Assembly (NCBI RefSeq): GCF_001424305.1
Contig: NZ_LMPD01000001.1
Location: 434,001 to 498,000 of the forward strand
Source: Pedobacter sp. Leaf176
GTDB taxonomy: Bacteria; Bacteroidota; Bacteroidia; Sphingobacteriales; Sphingobacteriaceae
Reading direction: 5' to 3'
DNA length: 64,000 nucleotides
Shown: positions 28,854 to 39,379 of the stretch, one piece after another
How positions within the stretch are numbered: position 1 is the first letter of the stretch
Layout: each line of letters starts with the position of its first letter
The notes under the pieces: model-generated
What the model saw: the letters and a program-made list of their open reading frames with translations, nothing else
What the model was told of the DNA's origin: nothing
Database searches by the model: none
Translations under genes and position numbers: made by a program

Positions 28854-29596
28854 AAATATCCATTATAACAGTTGTTTTTAATAACGAGGTGACAATTTCT
28901 ACGGCAATTGAATCTGTATTAAATCAGACTTATAAGGATGTAGAATATATTATTATTGATGGAAAATCGACGGACAACACCCTCGAAATCATTAACAAAT
29001 ATGCCTTATCTATCAGTAGAATTGTATCAGAGCCTGATGGGGGAATATACGATGCAATGAATAAAGGCATCGCTTTAGCAACGGGAGAGGTAATAGGCAT
29101 ATTAAATTCTGATGATGTGTATGCAGATAATAATGTATTGAACAATATCATGCAGGAGTTTAATGAGCCAACAATTGATTTGGTTTACGGAAACCTGGTT
29201 TATGTGAAAAATGATGATTTAAATCAGGTTGTCCGGAAGTGGCAATCCGAAAGTTACTACCCAAATTTTTTTGAGGATGGCCACGTCCCTCCGCATCCAT
29301 CTTTATTTCTAAGGAAAGAAGTTTATGCTGTGGTAGGCACCTTTAATCAAAAGATGAGGTTGGCGGCAGATTATGAATTTATGCTACGCCTGTTTAAATT
29401 ACATAATTTCAACAGTAAATATGTTGACAAGTTATTTGTGAAAATGCGATTGGGCGGTGCGACTAATGGCAGCGTGAAAAATATTATCGATGGTAACAAA
29501 GAAATTCTTATAGCATGGAAAGTTAATCATTTGAAAGTGCCGTTCTTACTTATGCCTAAAAGGATACTTAAACGATTAATTCAATTTATAAAATGA
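28850..29596 (+). CDS. Glycosyltransferase family 2 (WcaA/PGL2-like)
   Basis: ISIITVVFNNEVTISTAIESVLNQTYKDVEYIIIDGKSTDNTLEII; EPDGGIYDAMNKGI. Confidence 0.93.
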   Translation: MKISIITVVFNNEVTISTAIESVLNQTYKDVEYIIIDGKSTDNTLEIINKYALSISRIVSEPDGGIYDAMNKGIALATGEVIGILNSDDVYADNNVLNNIMQEFNEPTIDLVYGNLVYVKNDDLNQVVRKWQSESYYPNFFEDGHVPPHPSLFLRKEVYAVVGTFNQKMRLAADYEFMLRLFKLHNFNSKYVDKLFVKMRLGGATNGSVKNIIDGNKEILIAWKVNHLKVPFLLMPKRILKRLIQFIK

Positions 29597-30480
29597 GAAT
29601 TCTTTTAACCGGCGCTACAGGTTTTTTGGGATTAGCTATTCAACGTCATTTTGCGGGTAATGAGGTAATCACCATCGGTAGAAGTAATTGTGAGGTAATT
29701 GCGCATCTCGAAAAAGATATTCCTGTTTTGCCTGAGGCCGGTTTAGTTATTCACGCAGCCGGGAAAGCGCATTCCGTACCGAAAACCAAAGCACAGGAAA
29801 AGGAATTTTTTGATGTTAATGTTAAGGGCACTGGGAATTTGCTAATGGCCCTGGAACGTTCTGCCGGTTTACCAAAGTCATTTGTTTTTATAAGCTCAAT
29901 TGCTGTTTATGGTGCTGAGGAAGGCATTCTCATAGATGAAAGTTTTCCATTGTCTGCCAACGATGCTTATGGTAAAAGTAAAATTGAAGCGGAAAAGCTC
30001 ATCATCGACTGGTGTAAATTAAATAGAGTTAACTGTACAATTTTGCGTTTACCGCTTTTGGCCGGCTCAAATCCTCCGGGAAATCTTCGCTCAATGATAA
30101 AGGGAATTCAGAAGGGGTATTATGTAAATATCGCCGGAGGAAAAGCAAAAAAAAGCATGGTCATGCGGGAAGATGTTGCCTCAATAATTTTAAAGGCTTC
30201 ACAAAAAGGTGGTATTTATAATCTCACTGATGGTCATCACCCTTCTTTTGCAGAACTTTCTGAAGTTATAGCAAAGCAGTTAAATAGGCCTAAACCTTTC
30301 GACATCCCGCTTTGGTTTGCAAACCTGATGGCCTTAGGTGGCGATTTGATGGGCAGTAAAGCACCAATTAACAGCAAAAAACTCAGTAAAATCACTAAAG
30401 ATCTTACCTTTGCAGATGATAAAGCAAGAACAGCGTTAGGATGGAATCCGGAACCGGTAATTGTACAATTTAAAATATGA
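29593..30480 (+). CDS. NAD-dependent epimerase/reductase (SDR, WbpV-like)
   Basis: ILLTGATGFLGLAIQRHF; VIHAAGKAH; YGKSKIEAEKLI; sits directly before WecA/WbpM-type genes. Confidence 0.85.
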   Translation: MRILLTGATGFLGLAIQRHFAGNEVITIGRSNCEVIAHLEKDIPVLPEAGLVIHAAGKAHSVPKTKAQEKEFFDVNVKGTGNLLMALERSAGLPKSFVFISSIAVYGAEEGILIDESFPLSANDAYGKSKIEAEKLIIDWCKLNRVNCTILRLPLLAGSNPPGNLRSMIKGIQKGYYVNIAGGKAKKSMVMREDVASIILKASQKGGIYNLTDGHHPSFAELSEVIAKQLNRPKPFDIPLWFANLMALGGDLMGSKAPINSKKLSKITKDLTFADDKARTALGWNPEPVIVQFKI

Positions 30481-31451
30481 ATTATACCATCTTCTTGATT
30501 TTTCTTGCGGTGCTCTTTCTTCTTATGCTGGTCTATATTAAAACAGCAGAGAAATTTAAAATAATTGATAAGCCGAACAAAAGGAGCTCCCATGCAGATC
30601 ACATCATAAGGGGTGGTGGAATTATCTTTCCAATTGCCATTTTAATTCAATTTCCATTTTTTGGATTTCAAAATTTCTGGTTTTTAGCGGGTTTGATTTT
30701 AATAAGCCTCATTAGTTTTATCGATGATGTCAAACCAGTAGCGAATCGAACCCGGCTGCTTTTTCACTTAGTTGCCGTTGCATTACTCTTTTATCAATTA
30801 CAGGTTTTTGAATTGCAATGGTATTTTATCTCTATGGCTTTCTTCTTTGTGATTGGTACAATAAACGCTGTCAATTTTATGGACGGCATCAATGGAATAA
30901 CGGGGGGATATGGTTTGATAACGCTCGTTTCGCTTTTATATATTAATCAGACAGCGAAGTTTACCGATTCGAACCTAATTCTTTGTGCAATAATGGCGGT
31001 TCTTGTCTTCAATTTTTTCAATTTTCGTAAAAAAGCTAAATGTTTTGCCGGCGACGTTGGTAGCGTAAGCCTTGCATTTATATTAGTTTTTTTTCTGCTG
31101 CAATTAATAATAAGAACTCAAAACATCGCTTACATTATGCTACTTTTAGTTTATGGTTTGGATGTTGTTAGTACCATAATGTTTAGATTAATCCGAAAAG
31201 AAAATATTTTCGAGGCACACCGCACACATTTTTATCAGTTTCTAGTAAATGAGAAAAAAATGCCTCATTTAGCGGTCGCCATCTTATACAGTTTGCTGCA
31301 ATCAGGAGTTAACTTTAGTTTAATTCGCTTTCCATTCAGCTCTTTAACCTATCTTGTTGTAACTTTATTGATATTGGGCATGTTTATTGTTATATTGCGT
31401 TTTGTTTTCGAAGGTTATCGTAGATTAACAAAGAATGCTGATATAGACTAA
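30477..31451 (+). CDS. Polyprenyl-phosphate N-acetylhexosamine-1-phosphate transferase (WecA/WbpL/MraY family)
   Basis: KIIDKPNKRSSHADHIIRGGGIIFP; SFIDDVKPVANRTRLLFHL; INAVNFMDGINGI; CFAGDVGSVSLAF; EAHRTHFYQFL. Confidence 0.92.
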   Translation: MNYTIFLIFLAVLFLLMLVYIKTAEKFKIIDKPNKRSSHADHIIRGGGIIFPIAILIQFPFFGFQNFWFLAGLILISLISFIDDVKPVANRTRLLFHLVAVALLFYQLQVFELQWYFISMAFFFVIGTINAVNFMDGINGITGGYGLITLVSLLYINQTAKFTDSNLILCAIMAVLVFNFFNFRKKAKCFAGDVGSVSLAFILVFFLLQLIIRTQNIAYIMLLLVYGLDVVSTIMFRLIRKENIFEAHRTHFYQFLVNEKKMPHLAVAILYSLLQSGVNFSLIRFPFSSLTYLVVTLLILGMFIVILRFVFEGYRRLTKNADID

Positions 31452-31466
31452 TAACTAAGAAATACT

Positions 31467-33410
31467 TTGTTTAGCAAAATCAATATCGTACCCCGCTGGC
31501 TTATATTTATCATTGATTTGATTATATGCCTGATCTCTTTCGGAATAGCCTATTTTATCAAATATAATTTTGATTTTTCCGGCCTTGAATTAACATCTTT
31601 CGGTCGTAATGTGCTCATTACGATCTTAATAAATATAGGCGTCTTTTTGAACGTTAAATCTTATTCAGGGATTATCCGCTACACAAGTGCGCAGGACACT
31701 TTTAGAATTCTTTTTGCTGTTTTCACAAGTAATTTCATCCTTTTTGGCGTAAATCTACTTACAAGTTTTTTTATAAATCAACAATTCATATCTAATATTA
31801 TAATTGTTGTAAATGGTCTTGTCAGCTTCGTAATGCTCATTACGTATAGGATTTTAGCTAAATACTTTTTCATTTATATTAAAAACCTGCACCTCGATAA
31901 ACTCCGGGTAATTATTTATGGTGCAGGCGAGGCCGGCGTGGCTACGAAACGTACTTTCGATCACGATAACCGTGTTAATAAAAATATTATTGCCTTTGTT
32001 GATGACGATGAACGTAAGGTTGGAAAAACAATCGATGGTATTCGTATTCTGGAGGGTAAAAACTTAGAGAAGATCATAGCTGAGCACCAGGTTGATGAAG
32101 TTATTTTTGCGGCATACAGTATTCCCGTTGATAGGAAGAATGAAATTGTCGACGCCTGTTTGGAGCATGATGTAACGGTTTTAAACATTCCGCCATCTAG
32201 TGTTTTGATTGACGGCAAGCTGCAAACTTCTCAAATACAAAATATTAATATCGAAGACCTTTTGAATCGAAAAACTATCGAAATTGATATTGAAGGCATC
32301 AGAAATCAGTTAAGAAATAAAAGGGTTTTAATTACAGGAGCAGCTGGTTCTATCGGAAGCGAAATTGTAAGGCAGCTGCTAAAGTTTGAACCCAGCTTGA
32401 TCATACTAAACGACCAGTCTGAAACCGCCTTACATGAGCTTTACCTGGAGCTTGAAGAAAATAACCACAGCTATAATTTTCACGCATTCGTAGGTGATGT
32501 GAGAGACCATAAAAGAATGGAGCACCTTTTTAAAACCTACAAGCCCCAATATGTTTATCATGCCGCCGCTTATAAGCATGTGCCTTTGATGGAAGACAAT
32601 CCAAGTGAAGCCATAAAAACAAATGTGGCCGGAACTAAAATTGTTGCAGATTTATCAATTAAGTATGGCGTACGTAAGTTTGTAATGATTTCGACAGATA
32701 AAGCCGTAAACCCAACAAATGTTATGGGTGCGTCTAAACGTATTGCAGAAATTTATGTGCAATCCTTAAATAATACCCTTAGTGATCACAATCATATTTT
32801 TAGTAATGGTTTAAGTTATATCAATGAAATTGAAGTGAAACCAATTACTAAGTTTATTACTACTCGCTTCGGAAATGTTTTGGGTTCAAGCGGTTCAGTT
32901 ATTCCAAGGTTTAAGCAACAAATCGAAAAGGGAGGGCCCGTAACAGTTACGCATCCCGAAATAACCCGGTATTTCATGACCATTCCCGAAGCCTGTCGAT
33001 TGGTGTTGGAAGCGGGTAATATGGGCTCGGGAGGTGAGATATTTATCTTTGATATGGGTAAATCGGTTAAGATTGTAGAATTAGCCAAAAAAATGATCAG
33101 ATTGGCCGGTTTGATTCCAAATCAGGATATCAAAATTCAATATACCGGATTAAGACCAGGAGAAAAATTATTTGAAGAACTTTTGAATGATAATGAAAAT
33201 ACAATGCCTACCCACCACCATAAAATTATGATCGGTAAGGTACGGGAATATGTATTCAATGATGTCGAAAAACACATTTACAAATTAATTGACTGTGCCA
33301 AATTAAATGAAAACCGACAAGTGGTCGTAATGATGAAAGAACTGGTACAGGAATATAAAAGCAACAATTCTATTTATGAAGAACTCGACCATGCCGATGA
33401 AACAAACTAA
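31467..33410 (+). CDS. UDP-sugar 4,6-dehydratase (WbpM/FlaA1/CapD-like, membrane anchored)
   Basis: N-terminal four TM region; KRVLITGAAGSIGSEIVRQLLKFEP; YHAAAYKHVPLMEDNPSEAIKTNV; ISTDKAVNPTNVMGASKRIAE. Confidence 0.93.
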   Translation: MFSKINIVPRWLIFIIDLIICLISFGIAYFIKYNFDFSGLELTSFGRNVLITILINIGVFLNVKSYSGIIRYTSAQDTFRILFAVFTSNFILFGVNLLTSFFINQQFISNIIIVVNGLVSFVMLITYRILAKYFFIYIKNLHLDKLRVIIYGAGEAGVATKRTFDHDNRVNKNIIAFVDDDERKVGKTIDGIRILEGKNLEKIIAEHQVDEVIFAAYSIPVDRKNEIVDACLEHDVTVLNIPPSSVLIDGKLQTSQIQNINIEDLLNRKTIEIDIEGIRNQLRNKRVLITGAAGSIGSEIVRQLLKFEPSLIILNDQSETALHELYLELEENNHSYNFHAFVGDVRDHKRMEHLFKTYKPQYVYHAAAYKHVPLMEDNPSEAIKTNVAGTKIVADLSIKYGVRKFVMISTDKAVNPTNVMGASKRIAEIYVQSLNNTLSDHNHIFSNGLSYINEIEVKPITKFITTRFGNVLGSSGSVIPRFKQQIEKGGPVTVTHPEITRYFMTIPEACRLVLEAGNMGSGGEIFIFDMGKSVKIVELAKKMIRLAGLIPNQDIKIQYTGLRPGEKLFEELLNDNENTMPTHHHKIMIGKVREYVFNDVEKHIYKLIDCAKLNENRQVVVMMKELVQEYKSNNSIYEELDHADETN

Positions 33411-35028
33411 AACCATTTTTAGATTTGTTTTTTCCCTGGCCATTTTGTTTGTTTTGAACCTTCAGTTCGCACAGGCACAAACTCCAAATCAAAATATCCC
33501 TTATTCTTTTCAGTTTTACCAAAAAATAAATAAATCTGTTTACGATGTGAACTCCCGTTTTCACAGTTCGATTAAAGGTTATTACAGTGACGATAGTACG
33601 CTAAACAACCAGTTTAAAAGCTTAATGCGATTAGGTGTTGATACCCTGAATAAAAGAAGCTGGGTTAGAAGAAAACTTACTGAAGAACATCTTATAAATT
33701 TTACCGGCGATGACTTTGTCGTTTATGCAGATTTTTTACCTGATTTTCAAATCGGACGCGAGTTTAATGAAAGTAAAACGACATGGAAAAATACAAGAGG
33801 TTTCCAGATAGGCGGGAACGTTGGCGAAAAGTTCTCGTTTTATGCAAATGCATACGAGAATCAAGGTGTTTTTGCAAATTACATTACCGATTTCATCAAT
33901 ACAAATCAGGTCGTGCCAAGTGAAATGACCGGCAAACTCGATGGGAAAACAAAAGATTGGTCGTATGCAACGGCCCTCCTTTCCTATACGGCAAATAAAC
34001 ACATAAACATTGCATTGGGCTATGATAAAAACTTTATTGGTGATGGTTATCGGTCTATGTTATTGTCGGACGTTGCTGCAAATTATTCTTTTTTAAGGCT
34101 AAGAGCCACGTTGGGTAACGTTCAATACCAAACCATTTTTGCCTATATGTTGGATCCTGGTGCTGAAAAATTAACTACCGACAGACGTTTAGGCGATCGG
34201 GGCAAATGGATGGCTGCGCACTATTTAGATTGGAACATCACAAGACGATTTTCAGCGGGTTTTTTTCAGGCGGTTACCTGGGCAGATGCTGAAGTAGAAG
34301 GGAAAAGGGGTTTTGATTTCAATTACGTTCACCCGTTTATATTTCTGCGTTCCGTTGAAGGCGCAAACACAAACTCACCTGATAAGATGCGCTTAGGTAT
34401 CAACTTAAAATACGAGGCACTTGATAAAACCACGCTTTATAGCCAGTTTATGTTCGATGAATTTACCGCAAAAGAAGTGTTTGCCGGTAACGGTTACTGG
34501 GCTAATAAATGGGCCATGCAGATCGGTTTTAGGGGCTCTGATTTGTTTAAGGTGAAAAATTTAAATTACCTTGCTGAATTTAACACCGCCCGCCCATATA
34601 CTTATGCCCATTTCGACCGGGTTTCTAATTATGCTGCCATGAACCAGCCATTGGCACACCCTTTTGGTGCAAACTTCAGGGAATTTTTGGGCATAATGAA
34701 CTATAGTTATAAACGTTTCGACCTGCAAGGCCAATTGAGTTATGCCAATTATGGTCTTGATCCGGCAGGATTGAACTATGGAAAGAATATTTTTCTTCCA
34801 TATGGAACCAGGGTTCAGGATTATGGAAATACAATAAGCCAGGGCATTAAAACTAACCTCTTTTTTGGAGAGGCAAAAGTATCTTACCTGTTAAATCCAA
34901 AATACAATTTAAGAGCCGAACTGGGTGGTGTGCTAAGAAGGGAATCTTCGGAAGTACGCATTCAAAACACTTCTCTCATTACCTTTGGCTTGCGTAGTAC
35001 ATTTAGAAATCTTTATCAGGATTTTTAG
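33376..35028 (+). CDS. Outer-membrane beta-barrel protein, RemB/Wzi-like
   Basis: Signal peptide (from internal Met at 33397) ending AQA; INIALGYDKNFIGDGYRSMLLSDVAANYSFLRLRA; alternating aromatic barrel strands; overlaps end of WbpM-like CDS. Confidence 0.65.
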   Translation: MKNSTMPMKQTKTIFRFVFSLAILFVLNLQFAQAQTPNQNIPYSFQFYQKINKSVYDVNSRFHSSIKGYYSDDSTLNNQFKSLMRLGVDTLNKRSWVRRKLTEEHLINFTGDDFVVYADFLPDFQIGREFNESKTTWKNTRGFQIGGNVGEKFSFYANAYENQGVFANYITDFINTNQVVPSEMTGKLDGKTKDWSYATALLSYTANKHINIALGYDKNFIGDGYRSMLLSDVAANYSFLRLRATLGNVQYQTIFAYMLDPGAEKLTTDRRLGDRGKWMAAHYLDWNITRRFSAGFFQAVTWADAEVEGKRGFDFNYVHPFIFLRSVEGANTNSPDKMRLGINLKYEALDKTTLYSQFMFDEFTAKEVFAGNGYWANKWAMQIGFRGSDLFKVKNLNYLAEFNTARPYTYAHFDRVSNYAAMNQPLAHPFGANFREFLGIMNYSYKRFDLQGQLSYANYGLDPAGLNYGKNIFLPYGTRVQDYGNTISQGIKTNLFFGEAKVSYLLNPKYNLRAELGGVLRRESSEVRIQNTSLITFGLRSTFRNLYQDF

Positions 35029-35071
35029 ATTCGTAAATATAAATTCCTTTTACAGATTAAATTAGAAACAT

Positions 35072-35695
35072 ATGATTACCGCAGAGAAAGTTTATTACTA
35101 TTTCAGACAAAAGTTCATTAGGAAGTTTTTATATCGTTTTGGAATCGGAAGTCCGGTTGGTAAAAATGTATGGGAAGAGCAGTTTAAAAATGGTGCCTGG
35201 GATTATCTTTACTCAGAAACGGAATCTCTTCACTATAAATCAATCGTTAAATTTTATAAGCAATACGGAGCAGGCAGTGTACTCGATGCGGGTTGTGGGC
35301 AAGGGGTCTTGTTTCATTACCTTAAGTCAGATATTAAAAACCCTGACAATTACCTGGGTTTTGATATTTCAGAAAATGCTGTTGAACAAGCTAGAAAAGC
35401 TTTCCCCCCTTATCGTTTTGAGCAAATGGATTTCAATAAGTCTACCCCGGCTGAAAGATTTGATTTTGTTATTTTCAACGAATGTGTTTACTATTTTAAA
35501 AAGCCTGTTGAACAACTGCAATCCTATCTTGATAAAACTTTAAATCCGGGTGGATATGTAATCATCTCCATGTTCTATTATGCTGAACATGCGCAGCTTT
35601 GGAAAAGATTTTCTGAAAAGTACACGTTTTTAGACTGGGAAGAAGTGACGAATGAAAACGGGCAAAAATGGAGGATTTGTATTTTTAAGCCTTAA
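35072..35695 (+). CDS. Class I SAM-dependent methyltransferase
   Basis: GSVLDAGCGQGVLFHYLK; YLGFDISENAVEQARK; FDFVIFNECVYYF. Confidence 0.9.
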   Translation: MITAEKVYYYFRQKFIRKFLYRFGIGSPVGKNVWEEQFKNGAWDYLYSETESLHYKSIVKFYKQYGAGSVLDAGCGQGVLFHYLKSDIKNPDNYLGFDISENAVEQARKAFPPYRFEQMDFNKSTPAERFDFVIFNECVYYFKKPVEQLQSYLDKTLNPGGYVIISMFYYAEHAQLWKRFSEKYTFLDWEEVTNENGQKWRICIFKP

Positions 35696-36452
35696 AGAAG
35701 CTATTCTTTAGTAAAAAAATAGGGTCGTAAAAGAAACGCATGAGTCTGTATTTTCCACTTAACTTCAAATCTATGGCCTCTTTACCATCTTTCTCATTTA
35801 TAGCGAATCTGCGTAAAGCGTAATTTGTTTCAAAAGCGGTGTAAATAGATAAGCCATATTGATAACCGGCTTTTCTCAACATTTTCTTATGGTTTGCCGG
35901 CATTTTACCATATGGAAAAGCGAAAGAATATATTTTAGTGTCCAGTAATTTCTCCAAAGTTTTTTTAGAGTTTAGCATATCATCGAATGCTAATTGCTCA
36001 TTTACTGAATCTAATCTAAGGTGTTTCTCGCCATGGCTCCCAACCTCCATTCCAAGCACAACTAATTGCTGTAGCTGAGTCTCGTTCATTAAACTTACGC
36101 TTTCCATAGCATGCTCTTCGATGTCCCAGATGTTTAAATCGCCGATATGTGCTGATGGCATGTAAAAAACTGCTTTAAACTTTCTTTTTAACAGTTCCGG
36201 AATGGCAAAGTCGAATAGAGCCGCAGAACAATCATCGAAACTAATTATAACCTTATCTTTCAAGCCAGATTCATTGAGGTTTAATTCAACGATTTCCCGA
36301 AAGGTTGTTGGTACCAACCCTTTTTGCTCAATCTGGTCTAAAAGTTCAAGAAATTTATTATGACTAATGCACCATTTTTTCAAGCTTGAATGCGGTTGAT
36401 CTGCGACATGGTGCAGCATTATAATAGGTATTGTCAATTTCTCCGGAGTCAA
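35685..36452 (-). CDS. Polysaccharide deacetylase (NodB homology)
   Basis: PIIMLHHVADQP; VIISFDDCSAALFDFAIPELLKRKFKAVFYM; MEVGSHGEKHLRL; FAFPYGKM. Confidence 0.88.
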   Translation of the reverse strand: MTPEKLTIPIIMLHHVADQPHSSLKKWCISHNKFLELLDQIEQKGLVPTTFREIVELNLNESGLKDKVIISFDDCSAALFDFAIPELLKRKFKAVFYMPSAHIGDLNIWDIEEHAMESVSLMNETQLQQLVVLGMEVGSHGEKHLRLDSVNEQLAFDDMLNSKKTLEKLLDTKIYSFAFPYGKMPANHKKMLRKAGYQYGLSIYTAFETNYALRRFAINEKDGKEAIDLKLSGKYRLMRFFYDPIFLLKNSFFKA

Positions 36453-36685
36453 TCTAAGCTAAAATCTTATCAGGCCCAAATAAACGGAATATATCGTTGA
36501 AAACCTCGTAATCGTTAGATTTTTTATTGCTATGGTTGATGTGTCATGATATCGTGGGTGGAATTTAGCAAAATCAATACTATAAAGGTTATGCCTATGA
36601 TGGTCAAAAGAAAAAAAAATCGTTTTAGTGTTAACAAACTTTCTATACCTTAGCGGACATTTTAACGTTATACACTCAAAAACCT

Positions 36686-38410
36686 ATGAATAAACCATTA
36701 CTTTACCTGTTTTTGGTATTTCTTGTAAGCCATAGTAATGTTATTGCACAAACTTTACCGGTTGGAATTCTTGAAAACGTTGAGGATGCATACAGAAGGC
36801 AGCAACTGTTGGGGAAAGATTCCTCTAATAGCTCTTACATGATTCGGCCAATGTTTATGTCGGCTAAACATAACCTACAGCTGGATTCTGCTTTTTCGGT
36901 AAATAGCTTTAGAAAATTATTGTATGCTAATCCAAAATTCAAGACAGAAGTTTATGCCTTGCCTGTGGCCTGGCAGCAACAATTTAATTCGCATCACCCA
37001 TATGGGATGAACGATGGTTCTATGGTTCAGGCAAAAGGGTATCAAACTCAGATTTCTGCCGGAATTTATGCGAAGGTTGGGCCACTAAGTATTCAATTCA
37101 GACCAGAATACGTATATGCTGAAAATAAAGGTTTTCAGCGCTTAGCGGATGCACCAAATGGTGTGTACTGGAATACACCTGTAACTATTTATTATAATAA
37201 TATTGACCTCCCGGATCGTCCCAACGATGGAAGCTATAGCAAATTTAGTTTAGGACAAAGCAGCGTCAGGCTGACATTTGGCCCAGTATCTGCAGGATTT
37301 TCTAACGAAAATTTGTGGTGGGGCCCTGGTGTTCGTAACTCATTATTAATGAGTAATAATGCATCAGGGTTCAGACATTTAACCTTGAATACGATAAGGC
37401 CTGTTAAAACGTATATTGGCTCATTTGAAGCGCAAATCGTAGGAGGGCGGTTAGAACAATCTGGTGTCAATTTACTAGATCAAGCGGGATTACCACAAGC
37501 AATTATAAATGAATCAAAAACCCGCCCATATGATTGGCGTTATTTTTCAGGAATTGTCTTGACATATCAACCTAAGTGGATACCTGGATTATTTCTGGGA
37601 TTTGACCGGTCTTTTATTGTCAACCACTCTAATATGGGTAACGGTTTTTCAGATTATTTTCCAATCTTCGGAGCTGTTGAAAAACAAAGTTATGGGGAAA
37701 ATGAAAGTGGACAAAATTTAGATGAGTTAGCAGCAAGAGATCAGTATATATCATTTTTTGCACGTTATGTTATGCCTGAAAGTAAAGCAGAAGTTTACGT
37801 TCAGTTTGGTAGAAATGACCACGCTCAAGATACCCGAGATGCTTTTGTTGAACCGGAGCATACGAGGGCTTACATCGTGGGTTTTCGAAAATTAGTTCCT
37901 TTAATGAGGCCTGATGAAAGCGTACAAATTGGCCTGGAGTTTACGCAAATGCAAAAAGCAACCACAAAAGATACTCGTGCAACTCTCGGTTGGTACAGCC
38001 ATCCTTTAGTTCCGGATGGATATACAAATAAAGGTCAGGTTATTGGCGCGGGAATTGGACCGGGAAGTAATATGCAATCATTAAATGTTAGCTGGGTAAA
38101 AGGACTAAAGAGAATTGGTCTGCAGCTTGAACGGTTAGTAAACAATAATGACTTGTTTTATGATTTTGCATCCTCTTCCGCAGATAAAAGTCAGTATATC
38201 AACAGGCATTGGGTAGATCTTTCTTTCGGTGGTAATTTTTCATGGAACTTCAAACAATTCGTGGCCAACGCACAGTTAACTTACATAAGGTCTTTGAATT
38301 ACCAATATCAATGGCAAGATAGTACACCTCCAGGGAATTATTGGAATTGGAATAAGCAAGATGTAAATAATCTACATTTTAAATTAGGATTAGTTTATTT
38401 AATAAATTAA
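36686..38410 (+). CDS. Capsule assembly Wzi family outer-membrane protein
   Basis: Signal peptide; SAGFSNENLWWGPGVRNSLLMSNNASGFRHLTLNTIRPVKTYIGSFEAQIVGGRLEQS. Confidence 0.85.
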   Translation: MNKPLLYLFLVFLVSHSNVIAQTLPVGILENVEDAYRRQQLLGKDSSNSSYMIRPMFMSAKHNLQLDSAFSVNSFRKLLYANPKFKTEVYALPVAWQQQFNSHHPYGMNDGSMVQAKGYQTQISAGIYAKVGPLSIQFRPEYVYAENKGFQRLADAPNGVYWNTPVTIYYNNIDLPDRPNDGSYSKFSLGQSSVRLTFGPVSAGFSNENLWWGPGVRNSLLMSNNASGFRHLTLNTIRPVKTYIGSFEAQIVGGRLEQSGVNLLDQAGLPQAIINESKTRPYDWRYFSGIVLTYQPKWIPGLFLGFDRSFIVNHSNMGNGFSDYFPIFGAVEKQSYGENESGQNLDELAARDQYISFFARYVMPESKAEVYVQFGRNDHAQDTRDAFVEPEHTRAYIVGFRKLVPLMRPDESVQIGLEFTQMQKATTKDTRATLGWYSHPLVPDGYTNKGQVIGAGIGPGSNMQSLNVSWVKGLKRIGLQLERLVNNNDLFYDFASSSADKSQYINRHWVDLSFGGNFSWNFKQFVANAQLTYIRSLNYQYQWQDSTPPGNYWNWNKQDVNNLHFKLGLVYLIN

Positions 38411-38480
38411 GCTACCGGTTTCCAATCCACAGATAAATCAAATGTAGCTAACTCATCCCTCACAATTACAATTAAATGAT

Positions 38481-38488
38481 TAACTTTG
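38481..38488 (+). promoter_or_regulatory. Putative -7 element for the locus B export operon
   Basis: TAACTTTG followed by C, exact match to Bacteroidota TAnnTTTG; about 70 nt upstream of wza-like ATG; no clear -33 box seen. Confidence 0.4.
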
Positions 38489-38556
38489 CGGCATTTAATG
38501 TATAAAATTGAGTGATTAGTTTAAAACTATTACCAGTCAATTAATTCACCTTACCT

Positions 38557-39363
38557 ATGAATAACAATCTACCAGCCAAAGATAGAGGTATTTACTATTT
38601 ATTATTGGTTTTGTTTACTATCCTTACATCATGTGTGAGCAACAAAAAAATAGCATATTTTCAAGACATTCAAACTGTTGATCAGGCTCAACTAGAAAAT
38701 GCTACAAAATTTGTAGAACCAACTATTCAACCCGATGATATATTAAGTGTCAATATTTTTACTTTAAATCCTCAAAGTGGAGTTGTTGTTAATCAGGCAG
38801 CGAATACTCCAGCGCTTGGAGGTAATACGAACAATAGTCTTTCAACTCAAAATACTGGTTTTTTAGTAGATAAGGATGGGGATATCGAAATATCTTTAGT
38901 AGGTAAAGTTAAGGTTTCTGGGTTAACCACTTATCAAGCCCGGGAATTAATACGCGAAAAAGTTAGTGTATATTATAAAGAGCCGAATGTACAGTTAAGA
39001 TTTTCAAACTTTAAGGTTAGTGTATTGGGCGAGGTTAATGCACCGTCTGCGTATACGCTTCCTAATGAGAAGGTTAGTATTTTAGATGCATTGAGTTTAG
39101 CTGGAGATTTGACAATTTATGGCCGGAGGGATAATATTCTTGTAGTTCGGGATAGTAATGGAAAAAAAGAGTTCGCCAGACTGAACTTAAATTCTTCAAA
39201 AGTGTTTAGTAGCCCTTTCTATTATCTGCAACAAAACGATGTAATATATGTAGAGCCTAATAAAGCCAGAGTTTCTGCTAATAATGCTGCGCAGATTCAG
39301 ACAATTGGTGTTATTACTTCAATTATATCAGTATTGGTTGTTGCAATTTCAGTTTTTAAATAA
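38557..39363 (+). CDS. Polysaccharide export outer-membrane lipoprotein (Wza-like)
   Basis: Lipobox ILTSCVSN; IQPDDILSVNIFTLNP; GFLVDKDGDIEISLVGKVKVSGLT; SLBB VSVLGEVNAPSAYTLPNEKVSILDAL. Confidence 0.92.
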   Translation: MNNNLPAKDRGIYYLLLVLFTILTSCVSNKKIAYFQDIQTVDQAQLENATKFVEPTIQPDDILSVNIFTLNPQSGVVVNQAANTPALGGNTNNSLSTQNTGFLVDKDGDIEISLVGKVKVSGLTTYQARELIREKVSVYYKEPNVQLRFSNFKVSVLGEVNAPSAYTLPNEKVSILDALSLAGDLTIYGRRDNILVVRDSNGKKEFARLNLNSSKVFSSPFYYLQQNDVIYVEPNKARVSANNAAQIQTIGVITSIISVLVVAISVFK

Positions 39364-39379
39364 TTGTATATTTTCTTAG

